This document shows, piece by piece, positions 15,691 to 23,651 of a stretch of 55,252 nt of DNA. Location of the stretch: the NCBI GenBank assembly GCA_947631945.1, contig CANRNI010000016.1, positions 1-55,252 on the forward strand, given 5' to 3'. The notes under the pieces were generated by a model, which was not told the DNA's origin, made no database searches, and was given only the letters and a program-made list of their open reading frames with translations. Source of the stretch: an uncultured Clostridia bacterium. Lineage in GTDB: Bacteria > Bacillota > Clostridia > Oscillospirales > Acutalibacteraceae. The translations under genes and the position numbers were made by a program. Position 1 is the first letter of the stretch. Each line of letters begins with the position of its first letter.

Positions 15691-17838
15691 ATGAACAGCG
15701 ATAAAAATAAGCGGATAGCTCCCGCCGTAGTGCTTGCTCAACACGGCAACAAGAGCGCGTACCGCGACATATATATCAGTTATTATAAGGATATCTTTTT
15801 TATATGCCTTTCCATGACGGGCGACGCGGCTTTGTCAATAGACCTTACAGCCGAAATATTTACGAAAATGTTTGCCGCTGTCGATAAGCTCGGCGACCAT
15901 ATGGCGTTTGAGCAATGGTTTTATTCGCTTGCGATAAATATTTGCCGCGCTCATATGAAAGAATCGGGCGACGCGGATATTATAGGCGAAAGAATCCCGC
16001 TCCTTGCGAAAAACGCTTCGGAATGTGCCGTAAAGCGCGACAGAGCCGGCTTTGAGCATAATATAGAAAGATTGATTGCCGAAATGATAGCAAAACTTCC
16101 GAATGAAGCGAGAGTATTCTTCTTTTACGGTTGCTTCACGGCACTCGGAGCCGAAAAAACGGCCCTCCTTGAAAAGCTCTCCAAAGAGGAGGCGGAAGCG
16201 AGGCTCGACGCTGTTTATGTGCTTCTGGGCAAGCAGACGGAAAAAATTCTTGAGTACGGCATCGACGTTTCAATGTTTATAAACGATTTAAGCCATACGC
16301 TTGAGCATCTTGTTATTAAGACCTTTGTTCCCTCGTCCGTTCACGAAAAGGTTTCAAAGGAACTGGGAGTTAACGTAGACCCTCTTTACCAGGATAGCGG
16401 CAAAAGCCTGCCGTATAATGACGGTAATTCTAACACTGAGGATTACAATAATATCGTAAAAGACGGCGGCAATATTCGTGAAGATGAACGTTCGGAACAG
16501 ACTGAAGATACCGACAATCACGGCGAATCCGAGGACTCCGAAAAATCGGACGGCTCAGAAAAGGACGTAAAAAAAAACTTTTTAACTAAAGGCGATTTGA
16601 TACTTTTTCTTGCGGTAGCCTTGGCGGCGCTGATTGTTTTTTCGGGCGTAAAGCTTTACAAAAAATCAAAAAACGAACAGAATTATCCGAATCAAATCTC
16701 AACAACGGAATCAACGGACATGAAAGCGGCCTCGGTTTGGAACGGAGCGGCGGCGGTATCGTTCGCGTCAGGCTCGGGAAAAAAAGAGTCTCCCTATATT
16801 ATTGAAAACGGAGCGCAGCTCGCGTACCTTTCAAATCTTCTGCGCGACGGCAACTCATACTACTCATCATGTTATTACAGACTGGATTCGGATATTATTC
16901 TAAATGACGTTTCTTATTTTAAAGATTGGAGCGTAAAGCCTCCGAGAAACGCGTGGCAGCCTATAGGCTACAGCAAATCGGAAGACGACAACTGCTGTTT
17001 TTCGGGTGTCTTTGACGGTAACGACCACGTTATAAGCGGTATGTATATTTCAACAGAAGAACCGTACTCGGGGCTTTTTGGAATCATACGGAACGGAACC
17101 GTTTCAAACCTTACAGTTAGGGATTCGTACATTAAAGGAGGCGAATTTTCCGGAGGAATCGCGGGATATTTCTCCTCCGACACCTCTGAAAATTCGGGAT
17201 TTAGTTACTGCTCTTTTTCGGGTATAGTGAGCGGAAGCAATAACTGCGGGGGAATTACGGGATATTTCCGCTCCGAGAGCGGCGGAAATATTCCTTTTAT
17301 AAACAGCTGCTGTGTTTCCGGCACAGTAAGCGCCGATGCCGACTGCGCGGGAGGAATCGCCGGTACGGGCGAAGCCGCCGAAGGTCCGGTAAAAATAATC
17401 GACTGCTTTAACTGCGCGTCCGTTTCGGTAAAAGACGGAAACGCGGGCGGAATTACTGGCGCGGTAAGAGCCGACGGCGAAGACGCCGTAATAATAAATT
17501 GCTATAACGTCGGGAAAATTACCGGTAACAATAATGTCGGAGGAATCTCCGGCAGCGCGGAACGTACAGGGGAAAACGGCGGAATAAATATAAGCTTCTG
17601 CAATATGCTTTCTTCGAGCGCAGATATCGAAGCGGCAACGCAGAGAAAAGACGATAAAATCGTTTTTACCGATATTAAAAAGCTTTCCTCCGATGAAATG
17701 CAAAAAAAAGAAAATTACGAAAAATTCAATTTTGACGAAATCTGGGGAATTGCGGCTTCGGGAGATTATAAATATCCCCTGCTTCGCGGAGCCGAGCTCG
17801 TTCCGTTCGCTTATTCCGAGGAGGATAGCACGAGCTGA
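15691..17838 (+). CDS. Membrane-tethered sigma-70-like protein with extracellular GLUG repeats
   Basis: A 715-residue fusion. Residues about 22-90 match sigma-70 region 2 (SAYRDIYISYYKDIFFICLS, then LTAEIFTKMF and FEQWFYSLAINICRAHMK). Residues about 125-190 have the outline of region 4 (IAEMIAKLPNEARVFFFYGC) but a poor helix-turn-helix. A long acidic linker (about 235-290) leads to one transmembrane helix at about 301-321. The outer part (345-690) holds at least five GLUG-type repeats, seen as GGIAGYFSS, GGITGYFRS, GGIAGTGE, GGITGAVRA and GGISGSAE, normally a beta-helix found in surface proteins. Predicted layout: sigma-like domain inside, repeats outside. A surface signal could act on transcription directly or after cleavage; alternatively the sigma-like domain is only a structural relic. 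Confidence 0.75.
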   Translation: MNSDKNKRIAPAVVLAQHGNKSAYRDIYISYYKDIFFICLSMTGDAALSIDLTAEIFTKMFAAVDKLGDHMAFEQWFYSLAINICRAHMKESGDADIIGERIPLLAKNASECAVKRDRAGFEHNIERLIAEMIAKLPNEARVFFFYGCFTALGAEKTALLEKLSKEEAEARLDAVYVLLGKQTEKILEYGIDVSMFINDLSHTLEHLVIKTFVPSSVHEKVSKELGVNVDPLYQDSGKSLPYNDGNSNTEDYNNIVKDGGNIREDERSEQTEDTDNHGESEDSEKSDGSEKDVKKNFLTKGDLILFLAVALAALIVFSGVKLYKKSKNEQNYPNQISTTESTDMKAASVWNGAAAVSFASGSGKKESPYIIENGAQLAYLSNLLRDGNSYYSSCYYRLDSDIILNDVSYFKDWSVKPPRNAWQPIGYSKSEDDNCCFSGVFDGNDHVISGMYISTEEPYSGLFGIIRNGTVSNLTVRDSYIKGGEFSGGIAGYFSSDTSENSGFSYCSFSGIVSGSNNCGGITGYFRSESGGNIPFINSCCVSGTVSADADCAGGIAGTGEAAEGPVKIIDCFNCASVSVKDGNAGGITGAVRADGEDAVIINCYNVGKITGNNNVGGISGSAERTGENGGINISFCNMLSSSADIEAATQRKDDKIVFTDIKKLSSDEMQKKENYEKFNFDEIWGIAASGDYKYPLLRGAELVPFAYSEEDSTS

Positions 17839-17954
17839 CGCGCTACCGTGAGTTTCGCCAATATAAATGTAATGTATAAATTTGAAAAAACTTATAGAAT
17901 ATATAAAAATTATCGGTTGAAAAGTATTCTAACTATTAAAATTATATAAAACTA

Positions 17955-17983
17955 TTGACACGGCTTTAAAATTAAAATATAAT
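17955..17983 (+). promoter_or_regulatory. Promoter of the LRR gene
   Basis: Perfect TTGACA (17955-17960), 17 bases, perfect TATAAT (17978-17983). This is the strongest sigma-A promoter in the window, 30 bases before the ATG. Confidence 0.9.
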
Positions 17984-18013
17984 TTATAGGAATCATAATT
18001 TCGGAGTGGTTGT

Positions 18014-19159
18014 ATGAAATCAAAATTATCAGTAAAAAAAGTGTTCACAGCCCTGTTGATGTTTGCCGCGGCGTTTATGCTTTTTACCGTTACGGCTTAT
18101 GCGGACGACTACGGCAATTTCTCATATTCCCTTGTAGAACCCGAGGACGGAGAAGAATTTGAGGCATATAATGAAATTTCAGCTTACAGAGAAAACGACG
18201 AATCCGCTGATGCTGTTGTTGAAGTTCCGTCCGAGATAGACGACACGCCTGTTACAAAAATCAGCGCTTCCGCTTTTAGTTGGAAATCAATGGTTAAAGA
18301 ATTTATAATACCTGATACTGTTACCGTTATTGAAAACGGCGCGTTTTATAATTCATCGTCTTTAAAAACAGTGGTTATTCCCGATTCGGTTACATATATC
18401 GGAGAGTCCGCTTTTCAGGGCTGTACCTCGCTTGAATACGTTATAATAGGCGATGGGGTAAAGGAAATAGGCGATATAGCGTTTAAAGACTGTACGTCGC
18501 TTAAATATCTCAGAATAGGTTCTTCTGTTGAAGAAATAGGCGACGGCGCGTTCTTCGGCTGTACGTCGCTTAAAGACGTAATAATTCCCCCGTCCGTTAA
18601 GAATATCGGAGAGCTTGCTTTCGGCATGACTCAGAACGGCGATACCGAAGGTTTAATCGACGGCTTCACCTTTTATGCCGATAACAACGGCGCTGTAAAT
18701 GAATACAACGCGCGTTATTCTGACAGCCAAACGGCAGGTAAAGCAGCGTTTGACGTTTCGGACGTAAAGGAGTGTTCCGAGGGCGCTCATAAAGCCGAGT
18801 ACGCTAACATAAGAACCGCAACCGACGCTTACGAAGGACTTGATATAGCTCAATGCTCGGTATGCAAAGCGATAATAACAAGACCCAATACCGATATCGC
18901 GCCGGAGGAAGCCTCCGCTTCCCAGTGGGTAACTCTCGCCGTAGTTGCCGCGGCTGTTATCGCGATTGTTATCGCGGCCGCCGTATATGTAAAAAAATCC
19001 AAAAAGAGAAGAGCCGAGGCTATAGAAGCGTATAAAGCCGGAAAGCCTATTCCCGATCTTGCGGATAAGGAAAAAGCGGACGCGAAAGCCGCCGAAAAAG
19101 CCGCGAAAAAGAGAGCAAAACAGGAAGCGAAGCTGAAAAGCTATCAGAACCTTAAATAA
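18014..19159 (+). CDS. BspA-type leucine-rich-repeat surface protein
   Basis: A 381-residue protein with a signal peptide ending near TAYADD, then about five LRR_5 repeats of roughly 23 residues (for example VVIPDSVTYIGESAFQGCTS and the following units with GCTSL or DCTSL). A stretch with CSVCKAIITR follows, then a transmembrane helix (about 300-322) and a short lysine- and alanine-rich cytoplasmic tail. The repeats resemble Treponema/Bacteroides BspA proteins that bind host or fibre ligands. The topology makes it a type I membrane protein rather than a wall-anchored one. GGAG lies before the ATG. It comes after the sigma-like/GLUG gene but has its own strong promoter. Ligand unknown. Confidence 0.85.
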   Translation: MKSKLSVKKVFTALLMFAAAFMLFTVTAYADDYGNFSYSLVEPEDGEEFEAYNEISAYRENDESADAVVEVPSEIDDTPVTKISASAFSWKSMVKEFIIPDTVTVIENGAFYNSSSLKTVVIPDSVTYIGESAFQGCTSLEYVIIGDGVKEIGDIAFKDCTSLKYLRIGSSVEEIGDGAFFGCTSLKDVIIPPSVKNIGELAFGMTQNGDTEGLIDGFTFYADNNGAVNEYNARYSDSQTAGKAAFDVSDVKECSEGAHKAEYANIRTATDAYEGLDIAQCSVCKAIITRPNTDIAPEEASASQWVTLAVVAAAVIAIVIAAAVYVKKSKKRRAEAIEAYKAGKPIPDLADKEKADAKAAEKAAKKRAKQEAKLKSYQNLK

Positions 19160-19193
19160 AAACGGAAAGTCCGATAAACGTCGGACTTTTTTG
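19160..19193 (+). terminator. Terminator after the LRR gene
   Basis: AAAGTCCGA-TAAACG-TCGGACTTT followed by TTTG, directly after the stop codon. Confidence 0.9.
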
Positions 19194-19201
19194 TTACCCG
19201 A

Positions 19202-19246
19202 TATAAGGAACCACCGAATAAATCACGCCTTACCGACTGAACGCAC
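19202..19246. repeat. Half copy of the variant-end repeat
   Basis: TAAGGAACCACCGAATAAATC followed by ACGCC and GACTGAACG matches, in inverted orientation, the fragment at 2394-2455 and one end of the element at 42532-42709. No second end is visible. Confidence 0.6.
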
Positions 19247-19307
19247 ATATATATAAAATCTTTATAAATTCTTTGAAAAAATATGTATTACAATATTGTT
19301 AAAAAGG

Positions 19308-19336
19308 TTGAAATTTATTCTGTCCTTTGATATAAT
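19308..19336 (+). promoter_or_regulatory. Promoter of the SH3-domain gene
   Basis: TTGAAA (19308-19313), 17 bases, TATAAT (19331-19336), 36 bases before the ATG. Confidence 0.8.
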
Positions 19337-19372
19337 TATCCAATAAAGAGAAAAATATATGGAGGTAATCTT

Positions 19373-19882
19373 ATGAAAAAACAAAGCGGCGCAGGCAACG
19401 TGCTTGACAGTATTATGAAATTTGTCGGAAATATTGTAAACAAAATTAAAAAAGCGGACAAACGTATGCTTCTTATGGTTGCGGCGGCAATCGTACTTAT
19501 AATTATAATTCTTTCGCTTATAATTCACGGCATATCCGCCGGTAAAGATAAAAAAGAGGTTCCCTCCGGAAGCAGCGCAGGCGTCGGTTCCGTCTTAACC
19601 GACAGGACAACAAACGACAACGCGGCGAACGCCGCCACTCCGGAAGCAAACGCGGCCGGAAAATATAAGGTAGCCACAGGCTCGGAAACGCCTCTCAATA
19701 TGCGTATCGCGGCTGATTCGTCTTCCGAACGCATTACGACAATTCCCAACGGAACCGAACTTCAGGTTCTTTTTGTCGATGACAGCAAGGCGACAAATCC
19801 TGGCGATTACGGCTGGGGCTATGTCGAGTATAAAGGCGACAGGGGCTGGGTCTCAATGGAATTTTTAAAGGCCGAGCAATAA
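19373..19882 (+). CDS. Membrane-anchored bacterial SH3-domain protein
   Basis: A 169-residue protein: a basic N-terminus, one transmembrane helix at about 32-54, an Ala/Asn/Thr-rich spacer, and a C-terminal SH3b domain from about 100 (LNMRIAADSSSERITTIPNG to RGWVSMEFL). SH3b domains usually bind peptidoglycan peptides, so this is likely an N-in anchor that touches the cell wall. No catalytic domain is attached. TGGAGG precedes the ATG. It lies between the LRR protein and the class A PBP, in keeping with an envelope role. Start chosen from the ribosome site. Confidence 0.8.
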   Translation: MKKQSGAGNVLDSIMKFVGNIVNKIKKADKRMLLMVAAAIVLIIIILSLIIHGISAGKDKKEVPSGSSAGVGSVLTDRTTNDNAANAATPEANAAGKYKVATGSETPLNMRIAADSSSERITTIPNGTELQVLFVDDSKATNPGDYGWGYVEYKGDRGWVSMEFLKAEQ

Positions 19883-19896
19883 TCGGTATAATTTGA

Positions 19897-20075
19897 TTAA
19901 GGCAATACCGCATAATTATTGTCGTGCAGATGTGCCGTGAGATTTTTCGTCAGATTGACAAAAGTGACGCAGGAATACTGACGTATTTTAAGGAACTTTT
20001 GGCAAAAATGACGGAAAATATCGGTACAGATGCGCGGCAAAGGCGGCAGCCGCTAATTGTGCGGTATTGCCTTAA
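19897..20075 (+). mobile_element. 179-bp inverted-repeat element, complete copy
   Basis: Begins TTAAGGCAATACCGCA and ends with GTGCGGTATTGCCTTAA; the ends are inverted copies of one another and TTAA abuts on both sides. The reading frame starting at ATG 19930 gives the family peptide, but its TAG is changed to CAG so it runs on to 20175. It starts 15 bases after the SH3 gene's stop codon. With the following 190 bases it makes up the 385-base gap before the PBP gene, in which I find no other gene. Confidence 0.9.
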
Positions 20076-20267
20076 AGCCGCGAGTAATATCCCATGCTTT
20101 TATCGTGTTTTGTATTTGGGCGTAAAACGTCCCTCGGTCTTTGCGGACAGTAATTTTTTCACAAAGAAAAAGTGAGGAAATATAAAGAAAGGAACGGTAC
20201 GGAAATCGCGTAAAACTTAATTTTTCAATTAAGGTTTTCGCTTTGCGCGTATCGGACGGCTGATTTA

Positions 20268-22943
20268 ATGGACGACAGTAACGGCGGGAACAGAATCCCG
20301 CATAATACGAATAATAACTATAATAAAAGCAAGCAGGTCGGCGGACGCAGACCTGCAAATTCCGATGCTCAGTCCGCTCCGGGCAAAACGGATAACGGAC
20401 GCTTTAACGGGAAAATTTTATTCGGCGAAAATGAGACAGGCTCGAATACCGCCGGCGCAAACCCAAACAGAACGGGCGCAAATGCCGACAGAGCTTATTT
20501 GAATCGGAACAGAGCGGACAGTTTTAATAACGCCAAGTTAAATTCCGTCAGGGCAGGCTCGGGCGCGGAAAGCTCAACCTTAGGACGCGCAAAAACGCCG
20601 AACGAATCACATGATGAATCCGGGAACGGTCATAAATCGCCGCCTAAAAAGAAACGCGGAGAGCATAAGGGCTTCAGACGCTTCGGTATAATTATTTGTT
20701 CGATTTTTCTTGTCGGCCTTATTTCCGTATCGAGCGTAGGTCTTTACGTGCTTAAAAATATGTCCGATTTCGTCAACGGAGAGGTTGCGATAGATCTTGA
20801 CGAATACAAGGCAAACCAGAGCCAGACTACTATTTTATACACGCTTGACGACAACGGAAATGAAGTTGAGCTTATAAGACTTCACGGCGAGGAAAACAGA
20901 ATTTGGGTAGACCTCGATGAGATTCCCAAAAATTTACAGAACGCTTTTATCGCTATTGAGGACGAGCGTTTCGAAACACATCATGGCGTGGACTGGAGGA
21001 GAACGATATCCGTTATAGTACTGCCATCCAACGAGGGACAGGGCGGCTCCACCATAACTCAGCAGCTTATAAAAAACCTTACGGGCGAAAGGGACGTAAC
21101 GTATATAAGGAAATTCAGAGAAATAATGAACGCTCTGAACCTTGAAAAGCATTATTCAAAGGAAACGATACTTGAGGCGTATCTCAATACGCTCTATCTT
21201 GACGCAGGCTGCTACGGAGTACAGACAGCTTCCGAGCATTATTTCGGAAAAAACGTAAGCGAATTGAATCTCGCGGAGTGTGCCTGCATCGCCGCAATCA
21301 CGAACGCCCCGAGATATTATGACCCTATAATCAACCCCGAGAATAATAAGGAAAGACGCGTTATGTGTCTTAATTATATGCTGAAACAGGGGTACATCAA
21401 TCAAGAAGAATATAACGAAGCCATAGATTTTGACCTCGTTTTCACCACGGATGAGGATTACGTTCCGAAAGAGGACGACGACAAGGATAAGGACAAGGTC
21501 AACAGCGACGGCATGATAGACGTAAACGAAAATAACGTAGGCAGCGACGGCGAGGAAGTTCAGAGCTATTACGTCGATTACGTTATTGAAAAGGTAATAC
21601 ACGACCTTATGGAGGGATTTTCCTACTCCTACAATGAGGCTTGGAGGCTTGTGTATTACGGAGGACTTAAAATTCATGTCGCGGTCGATCTTGATATTCA
21701 GCATAAATTGGAGGATATCTATTACAACCGCAAGGGATTCCCGAACGCGGTCAATTCTTACGGCGAACAGGTACAGTCATGCATGGTGATAATGGACTAC
21801 ACGGGCAGAGTTCTCGGAATAGTCGGTCAGGCAGGCGAAAAGGTCGGCGCGAGATGTCTTAATATAGCAACCGATTCAAAGCGTTCACCCGGTTCGTCCA
21901 TAAAGCCTTTGAGCATTTATTCTCTTGCCATCGACTCCGATATGTATACATGGTCTTACCCGAAAGTGCAGAATTACGGAATAATCGTTGACGGAGAGAG
22001 ATGGCCGTTTAACTTCGGCGGAGACCCCGGCTCGCCATACAGCTACGAAACTATCCAGCGCGCTCTCGCTCCCTCGCATAATACCGTTCCCGCTCAAATC
22101 CTTAAAGAAATGGGTATAGACAAATCATATGAATGGCTTACTCAGAAATTTAAAATGTCGATAGACGAAGAAGAAAAAACATATTCGTCTTTGGCGGTAG
22201 GCGGAATGCATACGGGCGTTTACGCTCTTGAGATGTGCGCGGCATATACCACTTTCGGCACAGGCGGCGTTTACTATGAACCGTATTGCTATTATACGGT
22301 AACAAACAGTTCGAGTTCGCTCGTATACCTTACGCACAACGACGAGGGCGAACAGATTATGGACACAGGCTCGGCCGAAGTAATGAACAAGCTTTTGCAG
22401 ACGGTTACGACGGATTATGACGGTACTGCGCGCAATTACAGAGTTACGGGCTTTGATATGTACGCGAAAACCGGTACTACGTCGGACGAAAAAGACCGTT
22501 GGTTCATAGGCGCGACTCCTTACTATGTATGCGCGACATGGATGGGCTATTCGGAACACGCGGAGGAGCTTTCGTTCTCGACTAACTACTGCGGTCAGCT
22601 ATATCAGACCGTTATGAACGATATTCATAAAAATCTGCCCTCAAAATCGTTTGAGTTCAGCGATGAAATCGTGAAGATGTCCTACTGTACGCGTACGGGA
22701 CTTATAGCAAGCTCGTCATGTCCGTCGGCCGTGGGCTGGTATAAAACTGATTCGATTCCATCTACTTGTACGTCATGTTCCGGCGGATATACCCCGGAAA
22801 ACAACGATACTCCGGAAACGACGGCGGCTCAATCAACTCCCACGACACAAACGCCCACCACACAGCCTCCTCAGACACAGCCTCCTCAAACGCAGCCGGC
22901 CGCGGCTTCCCCTGAGAATAATAACGGCAACGACGCGGATTGA
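20268..22943 (+). CDS. pbpA: Class A penicillin-binding protein (PBP1A type)
   Basis: Bifunctional peptidoglycan glycosyltransferase and transpeptidase, 891 residues. Order: a disordered, Asn- and Arg-rich cytoplasmic N-terminus (1-130), one transmembrane helix (about 138-160), a GT51 domain with catalytic Glu231 in IEDERF and the GGSTITQQLIKN motif, then the transpeptidase with active-site Ser543 (SSIK), SHN at 603-605 and KTGTT at 734. The last 50 residues are Pro/Thr/Gln-rich and probably exposed. The GT domain shows GVDWRRT, then a short VLPSNEGQ loop. A weak GGACGG precedes the ATG. RuvX follows after 6 bases. Gene symbol is tentative; the family is certain. Confidence 0.96.
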   Translation: MDDSNGGNRIPHNTNNNYNKSKQVGGRRPANSDAQSAPGKTDNGRFNGKILFGENETGSNTAGANPNRTGANADRAYLNRNRADSFNNAKLNSVRAGSGAESSTLGRAKTPNESHDESGNGHKSPPKKKRGEHKGFRRFGIIICSIFLVGLISVSSVGLYVLKNMSDFVNGEVAIDLDEYKANQSQTTILYTLDDNGNEVELIRLHGEENRIWVDLDEIPKNLQNAFIAIEDERFETHHGVDWRRTISVIVLPSNEGQGGSTITQQLIKNLTGERDVTYIRKFREIMNALNLEKHYSKETILEAYLNTLYLDAGCYGVQTASEHYFGKNVSELNLAECACIAAITNAPRYYDPIINPENNKERRVMCLNYMLKQGYINQEEYNEAIDFDLVFTTDEDYVPKEDDDKDKDKVNSDGMIDVNENNVGSDGEEVQSYYVDYVIEKVIHDLMEGFSYSYNEAWRLVYYGGLKIHVAVDLDIQHKLEDIYYNRKGFPNAVNSYGEQVQSCMVIMDYTGRVLGIVGQAGEKVGARCLNIATDSKRSPGSSIKPLSIYSLAIDSDMYTWSYPKVQNYGIIVDGERWPFNFGGDPGSPYSYETIQRALAPSHNTVPAQILKEMGIDKSYEWLTQKFKMSIDEEEKTYSSLAVGGMHTGVYALEMCAAYTTFGTGGVYYEPYCYYTVTNSSSSLVYLTHNDEGEQIMDTGSAEVMNKLLQTVTTDYDGTARNYRVTGFDMYAKTGTTSDEKDRWFIGATPYYVCATWMGYSEHAEELSFSTNYCGQLYQTVMNDIHKNLPSKSFEFSDEIVKMSYCTRTGLIASSSCPSAVGWYKTDSIPSTCTSCSGGYTPENNDTPETTAAQSTPTTQTPTTQPPQTQPPQTQPAAASPENNNGNDAD

Positions 22944-22949
22944 TTTTAT

Positions 22950-23378
22950 ATGATTATAATGTCTGTAGATTACGGCGACGCAAGAACAGGTCTTGCCGTC
23001 TGCGATAAAAATGAAATTCTTGCCTCTCCCGTATGTGTGATAAAAGAAAGCGGCAGAAGCAATCTTATAGAAAAAATCGTTTCCGCCGCAAAAGAGAATG
23101 ACGTTAGGTTATTCGTAGTCGGACTGCCGAAAAATATGGACGGCTCAGAGGGCTTCAGAGCGGAGGCCTGCCGTGAGTTCGCCAAGGAGCTTTCGGAAAA
23201 ATCAGGACTTGAAACGGCGATGTATGACGAAAGACTTACCACCGTTGCCGCCCATAACGCTCTTAATGCCGTTGATATACGCGGCAAAAAGAGAAAAGCC
23301 GTTGTGGACGCCGTATCTGCGGTCATGATTTTGGAGGATTATATGGCATACCGCCGTAATTTGAAAGCCGAAAGCTGA
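22950..23378 (+). CDS. ruvX: RuvX/YqgF Holliday junction resolvase-like nuclease
   Basis: RNase H-fold protein of the YqgF family, linked to pre-16S rRNA maturation and Holliday junction processing. 142 residues, normal length. Acidic catalytic positions appear in SVDYGDARTGLAV, YDERLTT and VDAVSAVMIL. It starts 6 bases after the PBP stop, so translation is coupled; no separate ribosome site is visible and the ATG at 22959 (MSVDYG) is an equally plausible start. In many Firmicutes it sits with alaS or yrzL; the pairing with a class A PBP here is less usual. Confidence 0.92.
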   Translation: MIIMSVDYGDARTGLAVCDKNEILASPVCVIKESGRSNLIEKIVSAAKENDVRLFVVGLPKNMDGSEGFRAEACREFAKELSEKSGLETAMYDERLTTVAAHNALNAVDIRGKKRKAVVDAVSAVMILEDYMAYRRNLKAES

Positions 23379-23400
23379 TGCCGCTTTCCGGTAAAATTAC

Positions 23401-23440
23401 CTTAATGCAATATCACTTGGATTTTATTGTGCAGACGTCG
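23401..23440. repeat. Degenerate end of the 179-bp element
   Basis: TTAATGCAATATCACTTGG followed by ATTTTATTGTGCAGACG resembles the left end of the family with about one quarter of bases changed. It lies directly before the complete copy at 23473. Confidence 0.35.
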
Positions 23441-23472
23441 GCAACGGCATTAACCGCTTAAGCGATTTTGTC

Positions 23473-23651
23473 TTAAGGCAATACCGCATAATTATTGTCG
23501 TGCAGATGTGCCATGAGATTTTTCGTCAGATTGACAAAAGTGACGCAGGAATACTGACGTATTTCAAGGAACTTTTGGCAAAAATGACGGAAAATCTCGG
23601 TGCAGATGCGCGGCAAAGGCGGTAGCCGTTAATTGTGTGGTGTTGCCTTAA
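23473..23651 (+). mobile_element. 179-bp inverted-repeat element, complete copy
   Basis: Same termini and length as the copies at 19897 and 47332. The right-hand TTAA supplies, on the minus strand, the stop codon of the cyclic glucan synthase-like gene. Confidence 0.9.
23506..23625 (+). CDS. Conserved 39-codon frame inside the repeat element
   Basis: Starts ATG-TGC-CAT and ends at TAG (23623-23625). The predicted peptide runs MCHEIFRQIDKSDAGIL, then TYFKELLAKMTEN and an arginine-rich end. The same frame, same start and same stop are present in the copy at 47332 (minus strand, 47358-47477) with changes such as D to A and T to A. It is open through the core of the copies at 19897 and 42532 and as far as the edge at 1. 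The pattern suggests a basic, possibly helical peptide. There is no ribosome binding site, so expression is doubtful. I do not recognise it. Confidence 0.3.
   Translation: MCHEIFRQIDKSDAGILTYFKELLAKMTENLGADARQRR

Noticed and set aside
19930-20175. An 81-codon gene starting inside the repeat at 19897
   Set aside because: It is the repeat's internal frame with its stop changed to CAG and read on by chance into flanking DNA; the extension is not present in the other copies.
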